From Bin55 sp965220235 (GTDB lineage: Bacteria; Pseudomonadota; Gammaproteobacteria; Pseudomonadales; Azotimanducaceae), in the NCBI GenBank assembly GCA_965220235.1, contig OZ244815.1, positions 2,790,001 to 2,854,000 of the forward strand: DNA of 64,000 nucleotides. Reading direction: 5' to 3'. The notes under the pieces are model-generated. The model worked only from the letters and a program-made list of their open reading frames with translations. It was not told the origin of the DNA and did not search any database. A program made the position numbers and the translations under genes. Position 1 is the stretch's first letter, and each line of letters opens with the position of its first letter. Below are positions 8,743 through 17,235 of the stretch, one piece after another.

Positions 8743-10853
8743 GACGCGTGACGCCGTACGATCAAATCATGTGCATAGTTGACAACCATCTCAAATCCAG
8801 ATGGAATCAATGTTGAGGTGTGTCGTTCACTGATTAACGCAGGACCTATCACGTGGTGACCTGGTTTCAGATTCTCTCGGTCGATGCACCGAGCTACGGT
8901 TTCTTCATCGAACTCGGTCAGTTCTTGTTCCCTATTGATCCCGTCGTACGACGTTAGCTCCGAGATTGCGTCCAATAAAGTTGGCTCCTTTGCGATCGTC
9001 GCTAACGTCAGTGTCCAACTCATAACCTCAATGTCTGACTTCGGCAAGAGTCGACCATATAGTGCTTCGTACGCAAACTCAAAGTTCGTTCGCAACTTTT
9101 CAATCGACAGATCTTTTAAATCCAGCGGTACACTAATTTCGTAGCCTTGACCTACGTATCGCATGTACGCTGTTGCAGCTACCTGCACTTCAAGCTCGCT
9201 AGCGGTTTCTGCCAACACTGCTTCGGCTTCGGCGTTCATGGTTTCGATCACGTTTTCAACAACACTTCGATCGTAGTTCGACAAACGCATGTATTTGCTG
9301 TGAACAACCTCATATGCAATGGGAGATCGCAGAAATCCAAGTGCTGACCCCACACCTGCGCCGACCGGAATCAGTGCGTAGTCGCAGTTGAGTTTAGTTA
9401 GCAACCTCGCCGCATGAATCGGCGCCGCGCCTCCGTACGCAATCAATACACGCTCGGCAACAGTTTTACCCCACTCGCTTGCATGACCTCGCGCAGCCGA
9501 AGCCATGTTTTCATCAACCACCTCAGCGATCGCACGCGCCGCATCATGTGTATTCCGATGTTCGTTACCGACAATGTTGGTCGTAATCGCGAGATTACTT
9601 GCCTCAAGATCAAGCACCATTTGTCCGCCGGCGAAATTCGCGGCTTCTAGTCGACCCATGATTGCGTCTGCGTCGGTGACCGTAGGTAATACGCCACCTA
9701 AGCCATAGCAGGCAGGTCCAGGATCCGACCCCGCACTCTCTGGTCCCACTCGGATTCGTTTCAATTGATCGACTTGGGCAATCGATCCGCCCCCGGCGCC
9801 TATCTCGACCATTTCAATGACGGGTATACGCACCGGTAAACCACTGCCCTTCTTGAAGCGGTACCTTCGATCGACCTCAAACGAACGTGAGCGCAACGGA
9901 GTGCCCCCATCGATCATGCAGATCTTCGCAGTGGTGCCTCCCATGTCGAATGAAAGCGCTTTGGTAACGCCAAGCTCCCGTGCTTTCCATGCTGCAAGTA
10001 CAGCGCCCCCCGCTGGACCGGATTCAACCAACCGGATCGGAAACTTGACGGCAGTATCTAATGTCGTCAATCCGCCATTCGATGTCATAACGAGAAATGG
10101 GCAACGAACGCCCATAACAGCCATTCGCTTAGAAAGATCGTGCAAGTAGGCAGACATCAGTGGCAACACGTATGCGTTCGCGCACGTTGTGGAGAAACGT
10201 TCGTATTCACGGATTTCGGGACAGACTTGCGACGACAAACTAAGCGCCACATCAGGTAGTGCTTCAGCCACCTGTTCCGCGACAGCGTCTTCGTGCGCAC
10301 TATTGGCATACGAGTGCAGAAATCCGATTGCGACGCTCTCAACTTTTTCACGTCGCAGTGTCTTAATCGCGACATCTACGGAACCGATATCCAATGCCCG
10401 TAACGAGACACCTTCTGCGCTCATGCGTTCATAAACTGGAATGCGTAAATAGCGGGGGATTAGGGGTTCTGGACGTTCGATGTTAACGTCGTACTGTTCA
10501 AATCTATTTTCGAACGCCATCGCCAGGACGTCGCGATGACCTTCGGTTGTGAGTAGTGCTGTTCTCGCGCCGCGCCGTTCGATAATCGCGTTGGTCGCAA
10601 GTGTCGTACCGTGCAGAACTAACGAGATCGAATCAGGCGTAACCTCGCGCTCATTGAAGAGTTCTTGGATTCCTCGCAGTACCGCATCAGCTGGATGATT
10701 GTGGGAGGTCAGTACTTTCCGCGTGAACTGATCGTCGCCGCATTCAAGTACGACATCCGTAAAGGTGCCACCGATGTCGATCGCGAGTCTATTTGTCAAA
10801 GTAGAAGTGGTGGTGATTGCTACAACCTGGGTTGAATTGCGCGCCACACGCAC
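8739..10853 (-). CDS. hyuA: Hydantoinase A/oxoprolinase family protein
   Basis: 704 residues with the actin-like ATPase fold of HyuA: RLAIDIGGTFTDVVL (phosphate 1, residues 22-36 from the GTG start), LHGTTLATNAIIER, LVESGPAGGAVLA and a second FDMGGTTAKICMI. It supplies the ATP-using half of the cyclic amide hydrolase with HyuB. The start is ambiguous. GTG at 10853 gives 21 residues before the conserved strand and overlaps the CHY gene by 65 bp. TTG at 10799 would begin MTNRLAIDIGG, as most relatives do, and overlap by only 11 bp. I list the longer form but favour the shorter. Neither has a clear Shine-Dalgarno. Confidence 0.93.
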   Translation of the reverse strand: MRVARNSTQVVAITTTSTLTNRLAIDIGGTFTDVVLECGDDQFTRKVLTSHNHPADAVLRGIQELFNEREVTPDSISLVLHGTTLATNAIIERRGARTALLTTEGHRDVLAMAFENRFEQYDVNIERPEPLIPRYLRIPVYERMSAEGVSLRALDIGSVDVAIKTLRREKVESVAIGFLHSYANSAHEDAVAEQVAEALPDVALSLSSQVCPEIREYERFSTTCANAYVLPLMSAYLHDLSKRMAVMGVRCPFLVMTSNGGLTTLDTAVKFPIRLVESGPAGGAVLAAWKARELGVTKALSFDMGGTTAKICMIDGGTPLRSRSFEVDRRYRFKKGSGLPVRIPVIEMVEIGAGGGSIAQVDQLKRIRVGPESAGSDPGPACYGLGGVLPTVTDADAIMGRLEAANFAGGQMVLDLEASNLAITTNIVGNEHRNTHDAARAIAEVVDENMASAARGHASEWGKTVAERVLIAYGGAAPIHAARLLTKLNCDYALIPVGAGVGSALGFLRSPIAYEVVHSKYMRLSNYDRSVVENVIETMNAEAEAVLAETASELEVQVAATAYMRYVGQGYEISVPLDLKDLSIEKLRTNFEFAYEALYGRLLPKSDIEVMSWTLTLATIAKEPTLLDAISELTSYDGINREQELTEFDEETVARCIDRENLKPGHHVIGPALISERHTSTLIPSGFEMVVNYAHDLIVRRHAS

Positions 10854-11133
10854 TGCACTGATCGGGATACCGTAGGTACGCTCGAATCGTGGATTGGTGT
10901 CCGCATACGCCGCACATGATCGCTAATGTGTCAAATTCCGCATGCGGCCAAACCGATGCGCCGTGGCCTGCAAGTTCTTTGTGACACTCAATGCATGCGT
11001 ACCACTCGCCACAACAATGATGTCGAATTGCAATAACGTCAAGTGGCGATCGATAGTGCGCGCATCCGGTCCTATGATCAATCTGCACGCCGTGAACCGT
11101 GACACCAAACAACCTAATGACATTCTGCGTCAT
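10789..11133 (-). CDS. CHY zinc-finger family protein
   Basis: 114 residues from the ATG at 11133. A longer in-frame extension upstream would run through the tRNA-Cys gene and is rejected. The protein begins MTQNVIRLFGVTVHGVQID and carries the zinc ligands of the CHY module: GCAHY, HHCCGEWYACIECHKE, a later CGVC and CSAC, with His residues between them. Bacterial CHY-only proteins bind several zinc ions, but their function is not established. The 3' end overlaps hyuA, and tRNA-Cys and pgsA lie upstream in the same direction, so it may be transcribed with them. No catalytic residue is evident. Confidence 0.85.
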   Translation of the reverse strand: MTQNVIRLFGVTVHGVQIDHRTGCAHYRSPLDVIAIRHHCCGEWYACIECHKELAGHGASVWPHAEFDTLAIMCGVCGHQSTIRAYLRYPDQCSACGAQFNPGCSNHHHFYFDK

Positions 11134-11176
11134 GCAACCGAGCTGTAGATAAGAAGTGTTACTCGGACAATAAAAA

Positions 11177-11250
11177 TGGAGGCTGGGGTCGGAATCGAAC
11201 CGGCGTAAACAGAGTTGCAGTCTGCAGCATGGCCACTCTGCCACCCAGCC
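11177..11250 (-). tRNA. tRNA-Cys(GCA)
   Basis: Read on the minus strand from 11250, the acceptor GGCTGGG pairs with CCCAGCC, followed by U and an encoded CCA at 11177-11179. The anticodon stem GCAGA/TCTGT closes CTGCAAC with anticodon GCA, and the T loop is TTCGATT. It lies 48 bp downstream of pgsA, the same neighbour as in E. coli, where tRNA-Gly, tRNA-Cys and tRNA-Leu follow pgsA. Confidence 0.97.
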
Positions 11251-11298
11251 CGCTTGCCGCAAAATTGAAGCGCGCCAATCATAGCAAACACGTGCTTT

Positions 11299-11877
11299 CT
11301 ACGCTTTTTCTCGCGTAGGCGTGAGATCGGACCACGCAGCCTTCAACAGCACGATCATCGACCAAATCGTCATGAACGTTGCCGCATACAGCAGAGCAAC
11401 TCCTGCGATTACAAGAGGTAACCCCAAATCTACTGGGTTACACAACAGAACGAAAATCGCGGACATCTGAATCGCGGTTTTAACTTTGCCGACCAACGTC
11501 ACGTTAACCACCGAGCGCCGATTCATCTCCGCCATCCATTCCCGTAATGCGGATACGAACAGCTCTCGAGCACAAATAACAATGGCGGGAAGTGTGATCC
11601 ATATGGATGCGTACGTACCCACAAGTAGCACAAGTGCCGTAATAACGATTAGCTTGTCAGCGACAGGATCCAGAAACGCGCCGAATCGTGAGTGTAAATT
11701 CCAACGACGCGCGATGAAACCGTCAAGCCAGTCGGTCGCTGCGGCGAATCCGAACAACAACCCCGCTACCCAGTGCCACTCCTCGGTTAAGACATAGATG
11801 AGTACGAAAAGGGGAATACACGCGATCCGTAAAAGCGTAAGCGCATTCGGAATGTGACTGGCGATGGAGTTAGCCAT
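11299..11877 (-). CDS. pgsA: CDP-diacylglycerol-glycerol-3-phosphate 3-phosphatidyltransferase
   Basis: 192 residues from the ATG at 11877, chosen because AAGGA lies eight bases upstream; an ATG 18 bp earlier has no such site. The CDP-alcohol phosphotransferase motif is complete: Asp49, Asp52-Gly53, Ala56-Arg57, Gly66, Asp70 and Asp74. Several transmembrane helices surround it. It transfers phosphatidyl from CDP-diacylglycerol to glycerol-3-phosphate, the committed step to phosphatidylglycerol and cardiolipin in the inner membrane. In many gammaproteobacteria it directly follows uvrC; here about 1.3 kb with a lipoprotein gene on the other strand separates them. Confidence 0.96.
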   Translation of the reverse strand: MANSIASHIPNALTLLRIACIPLFVLIYVLTEEWHWVAGLLFGFAAATDWLDGFIARRWNLHSRFGAFLDPVADKLIVITALVLLVGTYASIWITLPAIVICARELFVSALREWMAEMNRRSVVNVTLVGKVKTAIQMSAIFVLLCNPVDLGLPLVIAGVALLYAATFMTIWSMIVLLKAAWSDLTPTREKA

Positions 11878-12456
11878 CGTAGCAGTCCTTGTCATTCCTT
11901 AGAGCAAGTGCAGTCTCCTCGCCGGTAATTTCCTCCCGTCTATTCACCGAATCTCCCCCTCTTACGCCCAAGACGTCATAGCGAGACATCTGTTCGTCAT
12001 TACTCTTGAGCTCAAATTCTTCGATGCAGTCCATTTCCATATGAAATCGCCGAAATAGTCACCGAATAAGACAACCTGGACTATCCAAACGATTCGCCTC
12101 GCTGCGCACTTACTATAAACACTCCGAGCTGAATTTCAGCATCAATCCATCTAACCGCGCACATTGGCGTGTTCCGCTGTCAATCGGAACGCACACCATC
12201 ACGTTTATTTGTACTGACGCTAGTAGTCAATACTATGGCAAATGAGCCCTTTCCGCTCATTCGGAGTATTGAGTTCAAAACTGTTTTCATTTCTTAGAGC
12301 GTAGGTACTTTCAAAACCCTACGTCGATACAACGCGAATTGCTAGTACGAGAATTGGTGATCAACACTCCTTCTTTAAGTGGGTGAGAATTCGTTGGAGT
12401 TTATGTTGTCCTGCTTAGAATCGTGACATGCGAGTATCGCGGCAATAGCCACAACG
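11878..12456. other. 560-bp gap without a convincing gene; two hairpins
   Basis: No open frame with family features or a good ribosome site is seen. Two structures stand out. At 12227-12272, TCAATACT pairs with AGTATTGA, enclosing AATGAGC (12241-12247) and its complement GCTCATT (12255-12261). At 12300-12323, CGTAGG pairs with CCTACG. The gap separates pgsA and a divergent DUF2799 gene, so it should contain promoters for both, but I cannot place them confidently. Confidence 0.5.
12227..12272. repeat. Two-tier 46-nt inverted repeat in intergenic DNA
   Basis: The outer arms TCAATACT (12227-12234) and AGTATTGA (12265-12272) and the inner arms AATGAGC (12241-12247) and GCTCATT (12255-12261) are perfect complements. 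Internal loops of six and three bases separate the two stems, and the apical loop is seven bases. Fifteen base pairs in 46 nt is more than expected by chance, but no T-run follows, so a role in termination, RNA processing or protein binding is open. Confidence 0.6.
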
Positions 12457-13128
12457 ATGAGTAAAAATCTGTCGAAAATCAACATCCTAATCCGCTTCAT
12501 TGCGATCGTACCTGTACTGTTAGCGGTTATTTCTTGTTCCCAACTTGCGAGCGTAAACTGCGATCCACATAGCTGGCAGGGGCAAGGTCTTAGAGACGGA
12601 TTACGAGGCACATCGCCAAGAGTCGCCAACGAGTACGAACGAACATGCAATCAGCAATCTATCGTCTTTGACCGTCAGGCTTACCTAGTCGGTCATAAGG
12701 AAGGGAACACCGAATACTGCACCGCGCAGAACGGTTTTGATCTTGGTCTGAGCGGCGTTGAGTCAGAGAGAGTTTGTGTAAACGAAGACGCTTTAGCATT
12801 CAAAGACGGACTGAACACAGGTCGCAAGTTGCGTAACGCGGTCTTAAATTTAGATTCATCTAGTCACCCAAGGAAGCATGTTCTAGGTGGCTTCACGGTA
12901 TTGCATGGATACAGCGATCTCTCACACGAAGCATCTGAGAACAATCAGGGTTATGTCGGCGGAGCGCGTGGGCTGAATTCGGAGGTAGCACTTACGAGTC
13001 GTTATGCAAACAGTAGCGATAAACGAAATCTGGATACAGTCAGAACAACAGGTAAAGTTGCAAAATGCGAAGAAGCAAAGCGCGGCGCTGAAGAAAAGGG
13101 GTTCTACACCAGCATTGATTGTTTGTGA
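12457..13128 (+). CDS. DUF2799 family lipoprotein
   Basis: 223 residues. A signal peptide ends in LAVISC, giving a lipidated Cys27. The body has the DUF2799 layout: a Cys then WQGQGLRDGLRG, next a YLVGHKEGNTEYC segment and NGFDLGLSGV. Each resembles the repeated G-x-x-D/E-G pattern of that family. The function of DUF2799 is unknown; the protein is probably attached to a membrane facing the periplasm. The C-terminal 90 residues are low in recognisable features. It lies on the opposite strand to uvrC and pgsA, interrupting a pair that is normally adjacent. The start ATG is at 12457; a ribosome site is not evident. Confidence 0.75.
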   Translation: MSKNLSKINILIRFIAIVPVLLAVISCSQLASVNCDPHSWQGQGLRDGLRGTSPRVANEYERTCNQQSIVFDRQAYLVGHKEGNTEYCTAQNGFDLGLSGVESERVCVNEDALAFKDGLNTGRKLRNAVLNLDSSSHPRKHVLGGFTVLHGYSDLSHEASENNQGYVGGARGLNSEVALTSRYANSSDKRNLDTVRTTGKVAKCEEAKRGAEEKGFYTSIDCL

Positions 13129-13184
13129 TTGTGACTAAAGCGCACTTAATTGGTCTATTCTGTCAAAACGATTTTGCGGTGCGA

Positions 13185-15020
13185 CTAGCCGTCGTGGAAG
13201 ACGCCGTAAATCTCTTGAGCTAACTTCGTACTAATTCCCGGAACCTTCTCCAGTTCTTCGGCAGAGGCTCCCTTTATCGCTGCAACCGATCCGAAATGGG
13301 TCAGCAATTCACGCTTCCGTTTTGGACCCACGCCTTCGATCTCGTCGATCTCCGATCGACGCCGTTGCTTCTGTCTCCGATTTCGGTGACCAGTGATTGC
13401 AAAACGATGAGCTTCGTCCCGCAACTGCTGCAGAAGATGTAATGCCGCGCTGTTTGGCGCCAGTTCTAGGCGGGTTTTGCCGTCCACCCACACTGTATCG
13501 TACTCTGGGCGGCGCCCTTCACCCTTCGATATTCCCAAAACCAGGATCGAATCAATCTGTAACTCCGACAAGACCTCGAGTACGCGATTGAGTTGACCAC
13601 GGCCACCGTCGATTAACAAGATGTCCGGTAGATTCGCCTCATTCGATTTCAGTCGAGTGTAATGCCGTTCAACTGCTTCAGCCATCGCTGCATAATCGTC
13701 TCCGCCGACAGGAGATTTGATGTTAAAACGCCGATAGTCGGAGGACACAGGACCTTCACTGTCGAATACCACGCAAGAAGCAACCGTCGCTTCACCTTGC
13801 GAGTGGCTTATGTCAAAGCACTCCATTCGTTGTGGGACTTCATCCAACTCCAACACGTCCTGTAGTTCTGCATATCGTTCAAAAACGTTCTTCCGCTTCG
13901 CCATATACGTACTTAGCGCAAGCTCGCTGTTTTCGCGAATGAGCTTTAACCATCGGGCGCGTTGTGTGATACCGTGCGAACTCACTACCATGCGATGCTG
14001 CGCCAAGTCTGTAAGCGCTTCTTCCAAGGTTTCTTCATCACTGATCGGAATCGAAGTCAGTACTTCTCTAGGTAGATCTCGCGTCACGCCGCCAAAGTAA
14101 TACTGTGCAAGAAATGCGGCAAGCATTTCGTGGTCGTCCTGACTGAGCTCATTACGAGGATACCAAGTACGGTGACCAAGCATCCGACCATCTCGGATGA
14201 AGATCCCCTGAACACAAACATATCGACCACTGCTTGCAATCCCAAAGACATCCGCGCTTCCCGTACTCGTCTCCACGTATTGGGATTGCTGCACACGAAC
14301 CAGGTCCGTGATCTGATCGCGTAACTTAGCAGCCTTTTCAAACTCGAGAAGAGCTGACGCTTCGTTCATCTCATGCTTGAATTCGTTGAGCAGATCCTCA
14401 CTCTTGCCGCGTAAGAACATTTCCGCAAGGCGCAGATCAGCGTCGTATTCCTTCTTATCGACGTCCATGACGCAAGAACCACTACACCGACCGATTTGAT
14501 ACTGTAGACACGGTCGTGTTCGATTCTTAAAGAATGTGTCATCGCAAGTACGCAGCCTAAACAGTTTCTGAAGAATCTGAATGGTGTCGCGAGTCGCTTT
14601 TGCACTGGGATACGGTCCAAAGTACTTGCCTTTGTGACGCTTCGCACCCCGATGCAGACTTATGCGTGGATATTCGTGGTCACTAAACAGAATGAATGGA
14701 TACGACTTATCGTCGCGCAGTATGACGTTGTAAGGCGGCCGCTCGCTCTTGATGAACGTCTGTTCGAGAATCAGTGCCTCTACTTCGCTCTGTAACGCCG
14801 TGACCTGGACATCGCACGTCTTATTCATTAATGCGATGGTCTTTGAGGCCAAGCCACCCGAGCGGAAGTAGCTGGAAACGCGCGCTTTTAAATTTCGTGC
14901 TTTGCCGACGTAGAGCACTTTACCGTTTGCATCCAGCATCCGGTATACCCCACATTTGGTCGGCAGCGACCGAAGCATCGCTTCATGGTCGAAGCTCTGA
15001 TCAGACGATTCCGCGACCAT
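13185..15020 (-). CDS. uvrC: Excinuclease ABC subunit C
   Basis: 611 residues, full length for UvrC. The N-terminal GIY-YIG nuclease is visible at CGVYRMLDANGKVLYVGKARNLKARVSSYF-type residues 23-53. Next come a Cys-rich segment, a UVR motif (LNEFKHEMNEASALLEFEKAAKLRDQI), an RNase H-like nuclease half with FDISHSQGEATVAS and LLIDGGRGQLN, and two terminal helix-hairpin-helix motifs (IEGVGPKRKRELL, VPGISTKLAQ). It makes both incisions around bulky DNA lesions with UvrAB. It lies eight bases after the gcdH stop, so the two are likely co-transcribed. Confidence 0.98.
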   Translation of the reverse strand: MVAESSDQSFDHEAMLRSLPTKCGVYRMLDANGKVLYVGKARNLKARVSSYFRSGGLASKTIALMNKTCDVQVTALQSEVEALILEQTFIKSERPPYNVILRDDKSYPFILFSDHEYPRISLHRGAKRHKGKYFGPYPSAKATRDTIQILQKLFRLRTCDDTFFKNRTRPCLQYQIGRCSGSCVMDVDKKEYDADLRLAEMFLRGKSEDLLNEFKHEMNEASALLEFEKAAKLRDQITDLVRVQQSQYVETSTGSADVFGIASSGRYVCVQGIFIRDGRMLGHRTWYPRNELSQDDHEMLAAFLAQYYFGGVTRDLPREVLTSIPISDEETLEEALTDLAQHRMVVSSHGITQRARWLKLIRENSELALSTYMAKRKNVFERYAELQDVLELDEVPQRMECFDISHSQGEATVASCVVFDSEGPVSSDYRRFNIKSPVGGDDYAAMAEAVERHYTRLKSNEANLPDILLIDGGRGQLNRVLEVLSELQIDSILVLGISKGEGRRPEYDTVWVDGKTRLELAPNSAALHLLQQLRDEAHRFAITGHRNRRQKQRRRSEIDEIEGVGPKRKRELLTHFGSVAAIKGASAEELEKVPGISTKLAQEIYGVFHDG

Positions 15021-15028
15021 CGGGATGC

Positions 15029-16204
15029 CTACTGGAAGGCTTGAATGCCCGTGATCGCCCGCCCCAAAATCAGTGCATGAATGTCATGAGTACCTTCATA
15101 GGTGTTTACGGTCTCTAGATTCATTACATGCCGAATCACGTGATATTCATCCGAAATTCCGTTACCACCATGCATATCGCGAGCGACCCGCGCTGCATCT
15201 AATGCTTTTCCGCAATTATTGCGTTTCATAATGGAGATTGCTTCGACTGGACAGTTTCCCTCGTCCATGAGGCGACCGATTCGTAGCGCTCCCTGTAGTC
15301 CAAGCGCAATATCAGTTTGCATATCAGCGAGTTTTTTCTGGATGAGCTGATTGGCTGCGAGCGGTCGACCGAACTGCGTGCGATCGAGCGTGTATTGGCG
15401 AGCTGCTTGCAAGCAAAACTCCGCTGCACCCATCGATCCCCACGCAATGCCGTACCGTGCACGGTTCAAGCAACCAAAGGGTCCCGCTAGTCCGCGAACC
15501 GCCGGGAATATCGCGTTTTTTGGCACGTGAACATCTTCGAGAACGATCTGTCCCGTGACGGAACTCCGTAGACTCATTTTGCCTTCGATTTGCGGCGTTG
15601 AGAACCCATCCGTGCCGCGTTCGACGACAAAGCCTCGAATATCACCGTCCAGTTTTGCCCAAATTACGGCGACGTCCGCGATTGGCGCATTTGTAATCCA
15701 AGTCTTCGTGCCATTGAGCACGTAGTTGTCACCCCCGTCAACCGCGACCGTTTTCATGCCTCCGGGATCCGAACCGTGATCCGGTTCCGTGAGACCAAAA
15801 CAACCTACCCATTCACCGGTCGCCAATTTAGGTAAATAACGCTGTCGATGTTCTTCCGTTCCGTATTCATTTATCGGATGCATGACCAGTGACGATTGCA
15901 CGCTCATCGCAGAGCGATAACCGGAATCCACACGCTCTACCTCGCGTGCGGCTAGTCCGTAACAGACATAACTCAGATTAGCGCAACCGTATTTCTCTGA
16001 CAGTGTCGATCCAAGAATCCCAATCTCCCCCATCTCATTCATGATCTCGCGATCGAAGTACTCCTTCCGATTAGCTTCGATAACACGCGTCATTAAGCGA
16101 CCTTGAGCAAATTCATGCACAGAATCACGCACCGTGCGCTCTTCTTCGGAAAGCTGTTCATCGAGATTGAAAGGGTCGGTCCAATTGAAAGGCGGCGTCG
16201 GCAT
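15029..16204 (-). CDS. gcdH: Glutaryl-CoA dehydrogenase
   Basis: 391 residues, an acyl-CoA dehydrogenase of the glutaryl-CoA type. The catalytic base is Glu370 in TYEGTHDIHALILGRAITG; FAD-contact segments are FGLTEPDHGSDPGGM, KTWITNAPIADV and QFGRPLAANQLIQKKLADM. It oxidises and decarboxylates glutaryl-CoA to crotonyl-CoA in lysine, tryptophan and aromatic catabolism, passing electrons to ETF. AAGGAG lies six bases before the ATG at 16204. It sits between thiG (41 bp upstream) and uvrC (8 bp downstream), so a long transcript could link unrelated functions; no partner of glutarate catabolism is adjacent. Confidence 0.95.
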   Translation of the reverse strand: MPTPPFNWTDPFNLDEQLSEEERTVRDSVHEFAQGRLMTRVIEANRKEYFDREIMNEMGEIGILGSTLSEKYGCANLSYVCYGLAAREVERVDSGYRSAMSVQSSLVMHPINEYGTEEHRQRYLPKLATGEWVGCFGLTEPDHGSDPGGMKTVAVDGGDNYVLNGTKTWITNAPIADVAVIWAKLDGDIRGFVVERGTDGFSTPQIEGKMSLRSSVTGQIVLEDVHVPKNAIFPAVRGLAGPFGCLNRARYGIAWGSMGAAEFCLQAARQYTLDRTQFGRPLAANQLIQKKLADMQTDIALGLQGALRIGRLMDEGNCPVEAISIMKRNNCGKALDAARVARDMHGGNGISDEYHVIRHVMNLETVNTYEGTHDIHALILGRAITGIQAFQ

Positions 16205-16245
16205 TGACTCTCCTTTTGAGGTTCTAGTCTATTTCAGTAATTAGG

Positions 16246-17037
16246 TTATTTCGCGTGCCAGAAAGGGCGCCCAACGATTGGCGTAGACGCCCGTGCTGTC
16301 TCGCTCACAGGCATTGCGCCTGCCTCATACGCAGAGCGCCCTGCCTCGATAGCCTGCGCCATCGCACCTGCCATCTGAACGGGATCATCGGCTTTTGCCA
16401 CTGCCGTATTGAGCAAAACACCGTCAAATCCCAACTCCATCGCTTGAGCGGCGTGCGATGGCATACCGATACCTGCGTCGACAATCAAATTGGTTGTCGG
16501 TAGACGGTTCCGCAAGGTGGCTAGCGCGTACGGATTGATTAAGCCCTTTCCCGTCCCGATTGGTGCTCCCCATGGCATGATGACTTCGCAACCTAATTCC
16601 GCTAAACGCGTACATACGACCAAGTCATCCGTGGTGTAGGGAAACACTTTAAATCCGAGACTCATAAGTTCCTGCGTCGCCGCCAAGAGCTCGTAAGGAT
16701 CAGGTTGAAGGTTGTATTCGTCGCCTGTTACTTCGAGTTTGATCCAATCTGTTTCAAAGATCTCACGACTCATCTGTGCAAGTGTGACGGCTTCTTTCGC
16801 AGTGGCACACCCCGCTGTATTAGGAAGAAGGTGGCAGTTCTGCCGCTTCAAGAATTCCCAGAACGCATCTCCACCGCCTTCGCGAGGCGCTTGACGACGT
16901 AATCCTGTAGTAATGACATCTGCGTTGGATACGACAATCGCTTGTTCGACGATGGCTGGCGATGGATATCGCGCTGTGCCTAAGAACAGGCGGCTGGACA
17001 ATTCGGTGCCATAGACCGACCAAGCCGAGTCCGTCAT
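16246..17037 (-). CDS. thiG: Thiazole synthase
   Basis: 263 residues, a (beta/alpha)8 thiazole synthase. The Schiff-base lysine is Lys100 in DWIKLEVTGD. Other family strings are LFLGTARYPS, PNTAGCATAKEAV, MPWGAPIGTGKGL and DAGIGMPSHAAQAMELGFDGVLLNTAVAKA. It combines 1-deoxy-D-xylulose 5-phosphate, dehydroglycine from ThiO and sulfur from ThiS thiocarboxylate into the thiazole of thiamin. Its ATG directly follows the thiS stop. With thiO present instead of thiH, this is the oxygen-dependent route. Confidence 0.98.
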   Translation of the reverse strand: MTDSAWSVYGTELSSRLFLGTARYPSPAIVEQAIVVSNADVITTGLRRQAPREGGGDAFWEFLKRQNCHLLPNTAGCATAKEAVTLAQMSREIFETDWIKLEVTGDEYNLQPDPYELLAATQELMSLGFKVFPYTTDDLVVCTRLAELGCEVIMPWGAPIGTGKGLINPYALATLRNRLPTTNLIVDAGIGMPSHAAQAMELGFDGVLLNTAVAKADDPVQMAGAMAQAIEAGRSAYEAGAMPVSETARASTPIVGRPFWHAK

Positions 17038-17235
17038 TTAGCCACCTTGAATCGCGGCTAGCACGTCCACACGATCATCGGTTTCTAATTCGCAAGATTC
17101 CCAAGTCCGACGAGGCACAAATGTCTCGTTCACCGCAACCGCGACTTTCTCGCACTCGTAGCCAAGGGACACTAGCACTTCACTAAGCCGACTCGGCTTG
17201 ACGATTACTGGCTCGCCGTTAACGAATACTTGCAT
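17038..17235 (-). CDS. thiS: Sulfur carrier protein ThiS
   Basis: 65 residues with the ubiquitin-like beta-grasp pattern and the obligatory C-terminal Gly-Gly (VLAAIQGG). It begins MQVFVNGEPV, as ThiS proteins do. The C-terminus is adenylated by ThiF/MoeB and converted to a thiocarboxylate that donates sulfur to ThiG; no thiF is in this window. The start lies 31 bp inside the end of thiO and the stop abuts thiG. Confidence 0.96.
   Translation of the reverse strand: MQVFVNGEPVIVKPSRLSEVLVSLGYECEKVAVAVNETFVPRRTWESCELETDDRVDVLAAIQGG

Noticed and set aside
11134..11262. N-terminal extension of the CHY protein
   Set aside because: It would translate straight through the tRNA-Cys gene; the ATG at 11133 gives the normal CHY start.
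12375..12500. A 41-residue minus-strand frame that reads like a tiny lipoprotein (lipobox ILAC)
   Set aside because: It is antisense to the signal peptide of the DUF2799 lipoprotein, has no good ribosome site, and hydrophobic codons on one strand often give hydrophobic frames on the other.
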